This document shows positions 40,462-49,751 of a stretch of 64,000 nt of DNA, one piece after another. This DNA comes from a bacterium (GTDB taxonomy: Bacteria > Desulfobacterota > Desulfocorpusculales > Desulfocorpusculum). The stretch is from positions 1 through 64,000 of the forward strand of contig JBBFLE010000018.1 of the NCBI GenBank assembly GCA_037481695.1. Reading direction: 5' to 3'. Numbering within the stretch: position 1 is the stretch's first letter; every line of letters begins with the position of its first letter. A program made the translations under genes and the position numbers. The notes under the pieces were generated by a model. The model was not told where the DNA came from. It did not search any database and saw only the letters and a program-made list of their open reading frames with translations.

Positions 40462-43122
40462 ATGGCCAATGAACTTCCCAAGACCTTCGACCCGCAGAAG
40501 ATAGAGCAACAATGGTATCCCTACTGGGAGCAAGAGAAGCTTTTCAGGGCTGAACCCGAAAAAGGAGGCATTCCTTATTCCATAGTGATTCCGCCCCCCA
40601 ATGTTACTGGATCCCTTCACATGGGTCATGCCCTCAACAACACTCTCCAGGACATCTGCGTTCGGTACAAGCGCATGGATGGATTCAATGTGTTGTGGAT
40701 GCCGGGCACCGACCACGCCGGAATTGCCACCCAGAACGTAGTGGAAAAACAGCTGGCCCGTGAAGGGCTTACTCGCCATCAGTTAGGACGGGAAGAGTTC
40801 ATAAAAAGAGTCTGGAAGTGGAAGGAGATATATGGAGGACAGATCATCCACCAGCTCAAACGCCTCGGGGCCTCCTGCGATTGGAGCAGGGAGCGCTTCA
40901 CCATGGATGAAGGCCTCTCCAGGGCTGTCAGGGAAGTTTTTGTGCGGCTTTACAAAGAGGGACTCATCTACAAGGGGGATTACATAATCAACTGGTGCCC
41001 CAGATGTTCCACTGCCCTGTCCGATCTTGAGGTAGAGCATCAGGAGCATGGATCCAGTCTTTATTACATCAGGTATCCCCTCGTGAAAGAATCAGGATTT
41101 ATAACTGTGGCCACAACCAGACCAGAGACCATGCTCGGGGATACAGCTGTGGCTGTGAATCCCCAAGACCCACGCTACAGAGCCTTGGTGGGACTCCACT
41201 GCGTGCTGCCTCTAGTGGGACGATCTATTCCCATAATCGCGGATCCTTACGTGGAGCCAGATTTCGGAACAGGGGCTCTCAAGATAACCCCGGCTCATGA
41301 CCCCAATGATTTTGAAATAGGCAACCGCCACGGGCTGGAGAAAATCAGGGTAATAGACGAAGCAGGCAGGATGAACCATGAGGCCGGGGCCTTCGCAGGG
41401 CTGGACAGGGAGCAGTGCAGGACAGCCGTGCTTGAAGCATTGAGACAGCAAGGGCTTTTGGAAAAGGTTGAGCCTTATGCACACAAGGTGGGCCACTGCC
41501 AGAGATGTGGTACGGTCATTGAGCCAACTCTTTCCAAGCAATGGTTCGTGAAGGTTGAACCATTGGCCAAAGAAGCCATTCGAGCGGTTCGAGAGGGAAG
41601 AATCCGCATCATTCCCGTGAAATGGGAAAACGATTATTTTGCCTGGATGGAAAACATAAAAGACTGGTGCATATCCAGACAGATCTGGTGGGGTCACAGA
41701 ATACCGGCCTGGTATTGCATGGAGTGCGAGGCCGTGACCGTGGCCAGCCAGGACCCCACAAACTGCTCAAGGTGCGGCAGCCCAAATTTGGAGCAGGACA
41801 GTGACGTGTTGGACACATGGTTCAGCTCTGCACTTTGGCCTTTTTCCACCCTGGGCTGGCCTGACAAGACCCGTGAGCTACAGTTCTACTACCCAACTAA
41901 TCTCTTGGTCACAGGTTTTGACATCCTGACCTTTTGGGTGGCCAGAATGATTATGATGGGCCTCAAGTTCATGGGAGAGGTTCCTTTCAGGGAAGTGTAC
42001 ATTCACGCCCTAGTAAGGGACATTGAAGGCCGCAAGATGAGCAAGTCTTTGGGAAATGTGATCGATCCTTTGGAGGTGATCGATCAGTATGGAGCAGACG
42101 CCTTCAGGTTTGCCCTGGCGGCATTTGCGGCTCAGGGTAGAGACATCAAACTCTCCACCGAACGGGTGGAAGGCTACCGCAATTTCATGAACAAGCTTTG
42201 GAATGCAGCCCGTTTTGTGCTCATGAACCTGGAGGGGGAGGAAGCTCCCCCAAGACCGTCTCTTCAGGAAAAAAATCGCACTTTGGTGGAGAGATGGATT
42301 TTCAGTAGGCTCACCAAGACAGTAGCTGAGGTCAGGGAACACCTGGACTCATACCGTTTTAACGAGGCTGCTGGAGCCATTTATCAGTTTCTCTGGCATG
42401 AGTACTGCGACTGGTTCCTGGAGTGGATAAAACCTTCTCTTTACCATGCTGACCAACTCCATCAGAAAAAGAGGATCCAAGCCGTAATGCTGGAGGTTCT
42501 GACTCAGGTGCTTCAGGTTCTTCATCCCTTTGCCCCTTTCATAACAGAGGAGATCTGGCACGCCATTCCCGGAAGGGAAGGATCTATAATGGCTTCCACT
42601 TATCCCAAAGCTTCCCCGGAGTTACTGGATGAAGAAGCTGAACAAGAGGTGCGAGTTCTTCAGGCTGTGGTAGCGGGAATTAGAAATCTCAGGGCAGAGA
42701 TGCAGATACCACCTGGGGCAAAGGTGAACGTGGTGCTGATTCCCCCTGCTGAGTTGGAAGATACTTTGAAAGCACATCAGAGCATGATCTGCACCCTGGC
42801 GAGGGTCAAGGATCTATTGGTGGATGCTGGGGCCTCAAGGCCTCCCATGGCTGTCTATTCGGTTTCCGAGGCAGTTGAGATACACTTGCTCTTGAAAGGA
42901 GTCCTGGAACTGGAAAAGGAACTAAACAGGCTCACTAGAGAGAGGGAGCAGATAGAAAGGGAACTCCAGGCAGTGAGGGCAAAACTGGGTAACGAGGGTT
43001 TCATTGGGAAAGCACCTGCGGAAGTGGTCCAACGGGCAAGAGCTAGGGCTTTGGATCTAGAGAACAAGAGTCTCAAGCTCTCAGATGGTATAAGAAGGCT
43101 CCAGGAGGTGGTAAGGAGCTAA
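40462..43122 (+). CDS. valS: Valyl-tRNA synthetase
   Basis: Class I synthetase. HIGH motif is GSLHMGHALN near residue 48, and KMSKS is GRKMSKSLGN near 525. The editing domain TTRPETMLGDTAVAV is present near 220. A zinc knuckle CPRCS / CQRCG pattern is visible around 190 and 350. The C-terminal coiled coil (LEKELNRLTREREQIERELQ) is typical for ValS. Length 886 is normal. Start ATG 40462 with GGAG at a 9-nt spacing. Confidence 0.97.
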   Translation: MANELPKTFDPQKIEQQWYPYWEQEKLFRAEPEKGGIPYSIVIPPPNVTGSLHMGHALNNTLQDICVRYKRMDGFNVLWMPGTDHAGIATQNVVEKQLAREGLTRHQLGREEFIKRVWKWKEIYGGQIIHQLKRLGASCDWSRERFTMDEGLSRAVREVFVRLYKEGLIYKGDYIINWCPRCSTALSDLEVEHQEHGSSLYYIRYPLVKESGFITVATTRPETMLGDTAVAVNPQDPRYRALVGLHCVLPLVGRSIPIIADPYVEPDFGTGALKITPAHDPNDFEIGNRHGLEKIRVIDEAGRMNHEAGAFAGLDREQCRTAVLEALRQQGLLEKVEPYAHKVGHCQRCGTVIEPTLSKQWFVKVEPLAKEAIRAVREGRIRIIPVKWENDYFAWMENIKDWCISRQIWWGHRIPAWYCMECEAVTVASQDPTNCSRCGSPNLEQDSDVLDTWFSSALWPFSTLGWPDKTRELQFYYPTNLLVTGFDILTFWVARMIMMGLKFMGEVPFREVYIHALVRDIEGRKMSKSLGNVIDPLEVIDQYGADAFRFALAAFAAQGRDIKLSTERVEGYRNFMNKLWNAARFVLMNLEGEEAPPRPSLQEKNRTLVERWIFSRLTKTVAEVREHLDSYRFNEAAGAIYQFLWHEYCDWFLEWIKPSLYHADQLHQKKRIQAVMLEVLTQVLQVLHPFAPFITEEIWHAIPGREGSIMASTYPKASPELLDEEAEQEVRVLQAVVAGIRNLRAEMQIPPGAKVNVVLIPPAELEDTLKAHQSMICTLARVKDLLVDAGASRPPMAVYSVSEAVEIHLLLKGVLELEKELNRLTREREQIERELQAVRAKLGNEGFIGKAPAEVVQRARARALDLENKSLKLSDGIRRLQEVVRS

Positions 43123-43426
43123 TCTGTGCTTTCCACTGATTGGGGCCAAGGCAGATCCAAAGCTCATGGACATGAGTAAGCAGCATCAAAGTCCAATTGT
43201 TTTGGAATAGTGAACAGTGAAGATAAGTTCACCATATGCTTGTATCAACTTATGCATGCTCAGATGCAGACCCATATTCCCCGTTGAATCTTTCCCTGGT
43301 GCAGGCCTCAAGAATGGCCAAATGTACCGGGGGTCTTGCAGCGCAGCCCCAGGCTCATGGATCCTGGGGAATAATCCGGGCTAATCCATGGATTCTGCAC
43401 ACCAACCCGCCTGAGGGAGGTCTGAG
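43123..43426 (+). other. Gap between valS and coaX
   Basis: 304 nt. In many bacteria birA stands before coaX, but I see no biotin-ligase pattern in any frame. No RNA gene seen. The gap contains TTGTTTTGG and similar AT-rich runs that may be promoter. Confidence 0.45.
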
Positions 43427-44194
43427 ATGTTGCTGGTGGTGGACGTTGGAAACACCAACACCGTGTTCGGAGTGTATGAAAACAAGAACCTGCTAAGCCA
43501 TTGGCGTATCAGGACCATTCAGGGGCAGACGGCCGATGAGTTCGGCATGTTGATATGGAATCTCTTTCAATGGGCTGGGCTGCCCATGAGGGAGGTCAAG
43601 GCTGTTGTGGTCTCATGCGTGGTGCCACCTCTGCTCAGAGCCATAAATGAGCTTTGCCAGCGTTATTTCAGTGTGCGACCTCTGGTGGTAGGACCAGGGA
43701 TAAAGACCGGAATGCCAATCCTTTACGATAATCCCAGAGAGGTGGGAGCAGACCGCATAGTCAACGCTGTGGCTGCCTTCGAGAGATATCGTCAAGGAGT
43801 GATAGTGGTGGATTTTGGCACAGCCACCACCTTCGACCTGATCTCTCCCAGAGGGGAATACCTGGGTGGGGCCATAGCCCCTGGGGTTGGAGTGGCCAGC
43901 GAAGCTCTGTTTCAAAGAACAGCTCAATTGCCCAAGGTGGAATTTGCCAGGCCCGCTTCAGTGCTGGGCAAGAACACGGTGAGTTCCATCCAGTCCGGAT
44001 TATTCTGGGGATATGTGGGGCTGGTGGATGCCATAGTGGAAAGATTACGCAAGGAACATGGGGAGGGGTCTACCAGGGTTGTGGCTACGGGCGGGCTGGC
44101 CCAGCTCATAGCCTCTGAGTCTAGCACCATAGAAGAGGTGGACGAGTTCCTCCTGTTGGACGGTATGAGGATAATCTACGAGAGGAATTGCTGA
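43427..44194 (+). CDS. coaX: Type III pantothenate kinase
   Basis: First step of CoA biosynthesis, phosphorylation of pantothenate; this type is not feedback inhibited by CoA. ASKHA motifs: LLVVDVGNTNTVFGVY (phosphate 1), GADRIVNAVAAFERY, VIVVDFGTATTFDLISPRGEYLGGAI (phosphate 2/adenosine), and VVATGGLAQLI. Length 255 is normal. Ribosome site GAGGGAGG. It may matter for CoA supply to the acetyl-CoA pathway, but this is only context. Confidence 0.97.
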   Translation: MLLVVDVGNTNTVFGVYENKNLLSHWRIRTIQGQTADEFGMLIWNLFQWAGLPMREVKAVVVSCVVPPLLRAINELCQRYFSVRPLVVGPGIKTGMPILYDNPREVGADRIVNAVAAFERYRQGVIVVDFGTATTFDLISPRGEYLGGAIAPGVGVASEALFQRTAQLPKVEFARPASVLGKNTVSSIQSGLFWGYVGLVDAIVERLRKEHGEGSTRVVATGGLAQLIASESSTIEEVDEFLLLDGMRIIYERNC

Positions 44195-44263
44195 ACTCCA
44201 AAGCTGTGCATGAGCAAGACCGGAAGAACTTTTTAGGTATTTTTTGCAATGGCGGCCTCCAAG

Positions 44264-45391
44264 TTACACCCATATGCCTGGGATGACCGCACCACAGTAT
44301 CCGCAGCGGCCTTCCATCATATTCTTGCTCAAAACAGCGAACCCCTTCCGGGAGATCACGACCTCATTGCAACCCGGACAGCGGGTGTTCTCCTGGGGGT
44401 GCCCCGGCACATTGCCCACGTACACAAAATGCAACCCCTCCTCTTGGGCTATGCTCGAGCATCTCTCCAAGGTGGCAACAGGCGTGGGAGGCAGATCCCT
44501 CATCTTGTATGCTGGATGGAATCTGGTGAAATGCAGAGGTACATCTGGTGAGAGTTCTTCCCGAATCCATCTGGCCATGTCTTTGACCTGAACCGGCTGA
44601 TCATTCTGTCCTGGTACAACCAACACCACTATCTCCGTCCAAATGTTCCAACGTTTGAGCCTGACAAGGGTCTCCTTTACCGGCTTTAATTCCCCCCTGC
44701 AGATCTCCTTGTAGAATTTCTCTGTGAAGGCCTTCAGATCCACCTTTACGGCTGCCACATGATCACAAAGGCGTCTAAGGGGCTCCTCATTGATGTAACC
44801 ATTGGTGACCACCACCGAGCGCATGCCTCTCTTCTGCCCAGCCACTGCTGTGTCAAACATGTATTCATAGAAACTTACAGGCTCCGAGTAGGTATAGGCT
44901 ATGCTCTGACAGGAGGCTTGCTGGGCCCTTCTTACTACCTCCTGCGGCGGCAAGAAGGCGGATTTCACCTGTTCTGGCCTGAACTGGGCGATCTGCCAGT
45001 TCTGACAGAATTGGCATTCTATATTGCAACCGGCCGCGGCAATAGAAAAGGAAAAACTTCCAGGGAGGAAGTGAAAGAAGGGTTTTTTTTCTATGGGATC
45101 CACCTGAATCGCACAGGCTCTGGAATGCACCAAGGTGTAATAACGCCCACCCCGGTTCTCCTTGTTGCCGCAAAACCCCCTCTCCTGATCCGCCACACGG
45201 CATCTTCTCGGACACACCTGGCACTCCACCCTTTTCTCTTCCAGGTTTTTGTAAAACATCACCTCCTTGAGCTCCTCTTCCGGTTCTTGAATTGCCATGG
45301 ATCTAAAAGGAAAAGAGCTCAGGGCAAGCCCGCAGCTGCCCAGCCATAAGGTCCAAGCAAAGTCCCTTCGGCAAAGTAGTTTCTTTTCCAC
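44264..45391 (-). CDS. amrS: AmmeMemoRadiSam-type radical SAM protein AmrS with Tat signal
   Basis: Radical SAM enzyme of COG1180: AAAGCNIECQFCQNWQIAQF carries CxxxCxxC, YTYSEPVSFYEY and VVVTNGYINEEPL follow, VVPGQNDQP, and GNVPGHP near the end. A second cluster of Cys pairs is in the N-terminus (CQVCPRRCRV and RGFCGNKENRGG) and C-terminus (CPGCNEVV, GRCGYCGA). The start is the GTG at 45391, because GGGAGGAGG stands 2-10 nt upstream and it reads MEKKLLCRRDFAWTLW followed by a hydrophobic stretch ending near SFPFRS, a twin-arginine signal. An ATG at 45412 exists without a ribosome site. AmmeMemo partners (AMMECR1, Memo) are not in the window. Substrate unknown. Confidence 0.85.
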   Translation of the reverse strand: MEKKLLCRRDFAWTLWLGSCGLALSSFPFRSMAIQEPEEELKEVMFYKNLEEKRVECQVCPRRCRVADQERGFCGNKENRGGRYYTLVHSRACAIQVDPIEKKPFFHFLPGSFSFSIAAAGCNIECQFCQNWQIAQFRPEQVKSAFLPPQEVVRRAQQASCQSIAYTYSEPVSFYEYMFDTAVAGQKRGMRSVVVTNGYINEEPLRRLCDHVAAVKVDLKAFTEKFYKEICRGELKPVKETLVRLKRWNIWTEIVVLVVPGQNDQPVQVKDMARWIREELSPDVPLHFTRFHPAYKMRDLPPTPVATLERCSSIAQEEGLHFVYVGNVPGHPQENTRCPGCNEVVISRKGFAVLSKNMMEGRCGYCGAVIPGIWV

Positions 45392-45698
45392 GGCCTCCTC
45401 CCTGACCAGCATTATTCCAGATTAATGAATAACCAGGGCCGACTTCAAGATATCCTGGGAGGAACTGATCCATTCAAATGCAGACAGATCTTCCCTCTGG
45501 GGTCCTTCCCCATCTCCAGGTCCAAAAATGGGCCAAGGGAACCAGGGGCAGAGGTTTAGCCCCCGTGTCACTGATCCAGGGGAATGAGGCGGGAGAGTCT
45601 CTTAAGAACCCAAAGGCAAAGGTTTTCCGAGGATATGACCCTAGATCCTCCCCCAGTTGGGAATACTACCTGGGGCAGCAAGCCCATCTTGCCCCGTA

Positions 45699-45735
45699 CA
45701 AGAGAAAACCACCCGGGAAAGGTGTACCCGGGTGG
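45699..45735 (-). terminator. Rho-independent terminator after the FmdB-like gene
   Basis: Perfect 9-bp arms CCACCCGGG (45727-45735 complement) and CCCGGGTGG (45709-45717 complement), followed on the minus strand by TTTTCTCTTGT. It lies 22 nt after the stop of the FmdB-like gene and separates it from amrS. Confidence 0.8.
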
Positions 45736-45757
45736 GCCAAAAAGACCAAGAGTACCC

Positions 45758-46033
45758 TCAATCTTTATTTTCAGATGCTGAACCCTTGGAGGAATCCTTT
45801 TCCGACTTGGACTCCGAGGAGCTATGGGAGGAGGAACTAGAGGCTGAAGAGCCCTTGCGGGCATAGTCCGTGGCATACCAACCTGTGCCCTTTAGGATGA
45901 AAGAAGTGCTGGAAATAAGACGTTGGAGAACACCACCGCAAGAGGGGCAAGTCTCCAAAGGATTCTCGGTTATTTTCTGCATAACTTCCAGCTCCTTACC
46001 ACACCCCTGGCAGCTGTACTCGTAAATGGGCAT
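45758..46033 (-). CDS. FmdB-family zinc ribbon protein
   Basis: Starts [17 protein letters not shown] with CxxC, followed by [13 protein letters not shown] with the second CxxC, the FmdB/CxxC_CxxC_SSSS domain. The end is Ser/Lys/Asp-rich and disordered. Length 91. Members of this family are thought to act as regulators or zinc/metal proteins of one-carbon genes in some organisms, but no such role is shown here. GTG one codon upstream is an alternative start. Confidence 0.85.
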   Translation of the reverse strand: MPIYEYSCQGCGKELEVMQKITENPLETCPSCGGVLQRLISSTSFILKGTGWYATDYARKGSSASSSSSHSSSESKSEKDSSKGSASENKD

Positions 46034-46159
46034 CACCTAACCCCCCTCTCATGATACATGACGGGACCTCTGTCCCTTGGTGACCAGGCTGAGTTGATCT
46101 GCCTGCTCCTATCCAGATGTTATAAATATAAACCTTTGGCACTGCGATGCAACCCCCCT

Positions 46160-49100
46160 TCAGCGAGCCCCATATGGGGCTTCGGGTTCCTGGGGCACAG
46201 TGCCAGGCGGACCCAGATCCGCAAAAGGATTCTGAAACAATCGCAGGAACATGTCCATGACCGTCTGTCCAAGAGAGCGAAACGGAATGGCATTCACCTC
46301 AGGTTGATCCAAAGGGCCGGTCACCAGGAAATAAGTAGCCAGCACCGTTCGCTTTGGTCCAGCCAGGTAATGGCGTATAACAGGAAGCTTGTCTACGAAA
46401 CGATCTACTCCCACAAAGGGCTGCACTCCCACCTTCAGGTCGCACTGTCTTTTCTTCAGATCAATCTCTCCCACCATGGTGATCACTACAGCCTCGCTCT
46501 CCACCCTGAGATCTTCTGTCTTCAATATCCCTTGGTCAAGCTGGAAGGTTCCCCTGATCTTTGTGAAGACCATCCCCTCGGAGGACAAATCAGGAAGCCT
46601 CCCGGTGAGAAGTTGAGTCAAGTTCATCATAGACAGCACACTGGCCAAGACTGGAAACCGCCTTATCAACCCTTTCTCTATTTCCAGATTCAATACGCCA
46701 CTATAACCACCGCGCGAATCTTTGTTTGCTCCTCCTTGAATGTCTACGTCCACTCCCAAGGTTCCCTCTATTAGCGCCTCCTTGAAGCCCAGGGCAGGAA
46801 ACAATTCAGCGGAGCGGGCTCCTGTGAGATTCCCAACCAGCCTCCAGAGCCCCTCTGGGCTCAAATCCCCTCTCATGGAAACCTCTCCAGATGCCAGTCG
46901 ACCCGAATAGCCTTCCAAGGAGATACCATGGGTCTTTTTTAGAATTCTGGCCTGCACTCCCGTGAACTCAAGGCCCATGAATCTCATGCTCCGGAAGGCC
47001 AGGCCAAGCTCTGAGTCCTCAAGCTTTTCTACCCATTTCTTAAGGTTATGGCTGGATTGAGGCTCCCTTTCCCCATTTGGCTCCTTTGCCTTGCTGGCCA
47101 GGAATGAATCCAGATCCAACTCCTCTCCCCTCAAGCCTCCCTGGACCTTGAACCTGTCCTGCCCTTGGACCCTGATGGAACCCGAGAAGGTGACATCATG
47201 AGATTCCATGTTGAGTCTCGCAGACTCAACAATGATAAGCGAAGGATTGGCCTGGAAATTCCCAGAGCGGATCACTAAAGGGCTGCCGGCCACCTCAGGA
47301 GCTAGCTTCACTTCCCTGGCTTTAATACTGGCATCCCAATGAAGGGATTGGCCGGATCTCAAAGCAACACTGATCTCAACATGGCCTTCTTCGAGCCTTC
47401 CCTTCAAAGCACTCCAGCGTTTTGCAATGGAGCTGACATCACAGGAGGAGCAGGACAAATTCCAAACATCTCCTTGAGAGGAAGGGGACCTTTTAGCCAG
47501 CACAAGCACATCCCCATCCCTGATCCGCACTTCTTCCAAATTCCAGTCCTCAGGGCTGCTACCCTCTATGACCACTTCCAGGTCCAAGGCATCCCCTTTG
47601 GGTTTCTTCCATATTTCTTTGTAACTCAGCTCCGTATCCGATAGATCGCTTTTTAGCCTAGCAGTGGCCTGGTGAAGATCACCCTGGATTGCAAATTCCA
47701 AAGGAACGCTTTGGGCACTGTTGAGCTTCATCCCGGGCAGGACCCGAGCCAGTGCTCTTTGTAATTGTTCCGAAGAAACCCCCATGTTCCCCTGGAACCG
47801 TACCCCAGGACTTTCTTCTCCCCAGTTCTCCATGGAGCCCGCTGCCTCCCACCAGGAGTCATCCCATGTGCCTTTGAGATATCCTATTTCTACCCTCTTG
47901 GGAGTGGCTGTTATCTGTCCCGAAGTCACCTTCCAAGGGCCTGATATCCAGGGAATTGAACCCCAGGCCCCATTGACTTGGATCTTGGCCTCATAAGAAA
48001 GAGGATCCTTGAGCAAGAAAGCTTTCCTGATACCCAGCTCAAGCATGGCGCTTCCTTGCAGGTTCGACAGGGCAGGCCCTTTAGTCTTCAGGGGTGCCAC
48101 TGTGGAGAAAAGCTCTTCCAACTCTGGCCAAGCCAGCTCCAAAGAGAATCTGCCTTCCAGCAAGGAGATCTTTCCGATCTCTGTGATGCGGGCTTCCATG
48201 TCTTTGAAGGGATGGTTACGGTATTGACCCTTGAGGTTCTTGAACCAAACCCGGTCTCCTTGCCAAACCAAGATCCCGGAGAGTTTTTCAAGAGGATGCA
48301 GGCGCGGATCAAAACGAATGGCAGCATCTTCAAACTCCAGTTCCATGATCAGCCCGTTTGGATTGCCATTGGGTTTCTGGTCCCCTGCCAGAAGGCTGAA
48401 CACAACCTCCTTGCCCTTTCCCTGGAGAAGATCCTCTCTGAAAAAGCCGTAAAGAGCAGGGCCTATTAGTTCGCGCCCCAGATAAGGGACGACTCTCTCA
48501 AAGGGAAATGCACCAGCGCGCACCCAACCCCTCAAACCCTGGGCATTACCGCTGAGCTGTCCCTCCAGGGTCAGATCCTGGCTGTTTATTCGAGCCTCCT
48601 GAACGCTCCAGGAGCCATTCTCCCAGGTTCCACTGGCTTCTGCCTTCAGCTTCGGAGTTTCAAAGGGTACATCCAGCATTCCAGGCCAGTTCACCCTTAC
48701 TTGTTTTGCCTCCAAGGATCCGCTCCAGCGCAGCTGACCGTTAGTTTGTCTTTGGAGCCTGATGGCTATTTTTGATTGCCCTGTGACTCGGTCCATTTCC
48801 AAACCAGGGAACAAAAATCGACTCAGAGCTGCCAAGGGCGTGGAATCCGCTTCTAAGATGGCCTCTGCTGAGCCGTCTGGCTCCAGCCTCCCAGACATCA
48901 CAACTGGCCAATGCCAGCTCTGTGTTTCAATATCCCCTCGAAGGCGAAACTCCACAGCGTTTTTTTCTGCAACAAAATGGATATCTGCCTCCGTGTTCCT
49001 CAATAAAAGATGGTTTTGCCCAGCCAAGGGCCACCTTAGGATGGAGTCCCTAATTCTGAGCTGGCCGAGCCTGAGCAGTCCTGCTCCTCCTTTCTCGGGT

Positions 49101-49483
49101 TGAAGCAGCAGGAGCTCTGGTTGCTCCACCTCCAGAGCCTCCATGATCACAGAATGAAGGACCACCTGCCCTGCCAAGAGCTCTCTCCAGCCAAGCTTGG
49201 CCACTATACGTGGGGCAGCCAAAAAGGGCTCTCCTTCTGGAGTTTCCAATGCCAAGCCCTGTCCCATTATTTCCATGGGAAAAAAGCTGGTAAGCTCAAG
49301 GGATTCCAGTTTAGCGCTATAACCGGTATGGTGTTGGATCTGTTTGCATATGGAGGCCTTTAGATCTTGGCTGTTAAGGAATCCAGGGAGCCAGATCCAC
49401 CTGAGTGAAGCCAGTAGCCCCGCGAAGAAAAGAACTGCAACCCCTAGTGCCAAAAGCTTGCTAGATTTTCCTGAAAAGCTCAA
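46160..49483 (-). CDS. Large AsmA-like/YhdP-type envelope protein
   Basis: About 1100 residues with one N-terminal transmembrane helix (SSKLLALGVAVLFFAGLLASL) and a long periplasmic part made of repeated beta-strand units, as in AsmA/TamB/YhdP proteins that bridge inner and outer membrane and transfer phospholipids. The C-terminal domain (from about 900) contains LASVLSMMNLTQLLTGR and VITMVGEIDLKKRQ, the usual AsmA-C block. The TTG at 49483 is preferred over TTG 49510 for its GGGAGG ribosome site 5 nt upstream. The last codons form the palindrome AGCCCCATATGGGGCT (46166-46181). Divergent from putA by about 240 nt. Confidence 0.82.
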   Translation of the reverse strand: MSFSGKSSKLLALGVAVLFFAGLLASLRWIWLPGFLNSQDLKASICKQIQHHTGYSAKLESLELTSFFPMEIMGQGLALETPEGEPFLAAPRIVAKLGWRELLAGQVVLHSVIMEALEVEQPELLLLQPEKGGAGLLRLGQLRIRDSILRWPLAGQNHLLLRNTEADIHFVAEKNAVEFRLRGDIETQSWHWPVVMSGRLEPDGSAEAILEADSTPLAALSRFLFPGLEMDRVTGQSKIAIRLQRQTNGQLRWSGSLEAKQVRVNWPGMLDVPFETPKLKAEASGTWENGSWSVQEARINSQDLTLEGQLSGNAQGLRGWVRAGAFPFERVVPYLGRELIGPALYGFFREDLLQGKGKEVVFSLLAGDQKPNGNPNGLIMELEFEDAAIRFDPRLHPLEKLSGILVWQGDRVWFKNLKGQYRNHPFKDMEARITEIGKISLLEGRFSLELAWPELEELFSTVAPLKTKGPALSNLQGSAMLELGIRKAFLLKDPLSYEAKIQVNGAWGSIPWISGPWKVTSGQITATPKRVEIGYLKGTWDDSWWEAAGSMENWGEESPGVRFQGNMGVSSEQLQRALARVLPGMKLNSAQSVPLEFAIQGDLHQATARLKSDLSDTELSYKEIWKKPKGDALDLEVVIEGSSPEDWNLEEVRIRDGDVLVLAKRSPSSQGDVWNLSCSSCDVSSIAKRWSALKGRLEEGHVEISVALRSGQSLHWDASIKAREVKLAPEVAGSPLVIRSGNFQANPSLIIVESARLNMESHDVTFSGSIRVQGQDRFKVQGGLRGEELDLDSFLASKAKEPNGEREPQSSHNLKKWVEKLEDSELGLAFRSMRFMGLEFTGVQARILKKTHGISLEGYSGRLASGEVSMRGDLSPEGLWRLVGNLTGARSAELFPALGFKEALIEGTLGVDVDIQGGANKDSRGGYSGVLNLEIEKGLIRRFPVLASVLSMMNLTQLLTGRLPDLSSEGMVFTKIRGTFQLDQGILKTEDLRVESEAVVITMVGEIDLKKRQCDLKVGVQPFVGVDRFVDKLPVIRHYLAGPKRTVLATYFLVTGPLDQPEVNAIPFRSLGQTVMDMFLRLFQNPFADLGPPGTVPQEPEAPYGAR

Positions 49484-49751
49484 ACCTTCCTCCCAGGCTC
49501 TCCTGAGCAAAAGCCTTTATGGGAATGCCTCTAGTATAATCCCACGGCCTTTGCTGAACAAATCCTCTTCCTTGACTGGGATTTGCTTTGTCAAGATGGC
49601 CTTGGCTCTCCTGATGCAAGGGCTCGTGTGAGTTAAGGGAGTTTTGATCCTTTGGAAGCTGCCTATGTGTTAGAATTTCAATGGTGGCCTGGTCCTCCAG
49701 GGCCTGGCCATCCTTGAACAGGACAGGGGCCGAAGTGCCCGGGAGGCACAG

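Noticed and set aside
46166-46181. 16-nt perfect palindrome at the end of the AsmA-like gene as a terminator
   Set aside because: It lies within the last codons and has no T run after it on either strand, so I do not call it a terminator.
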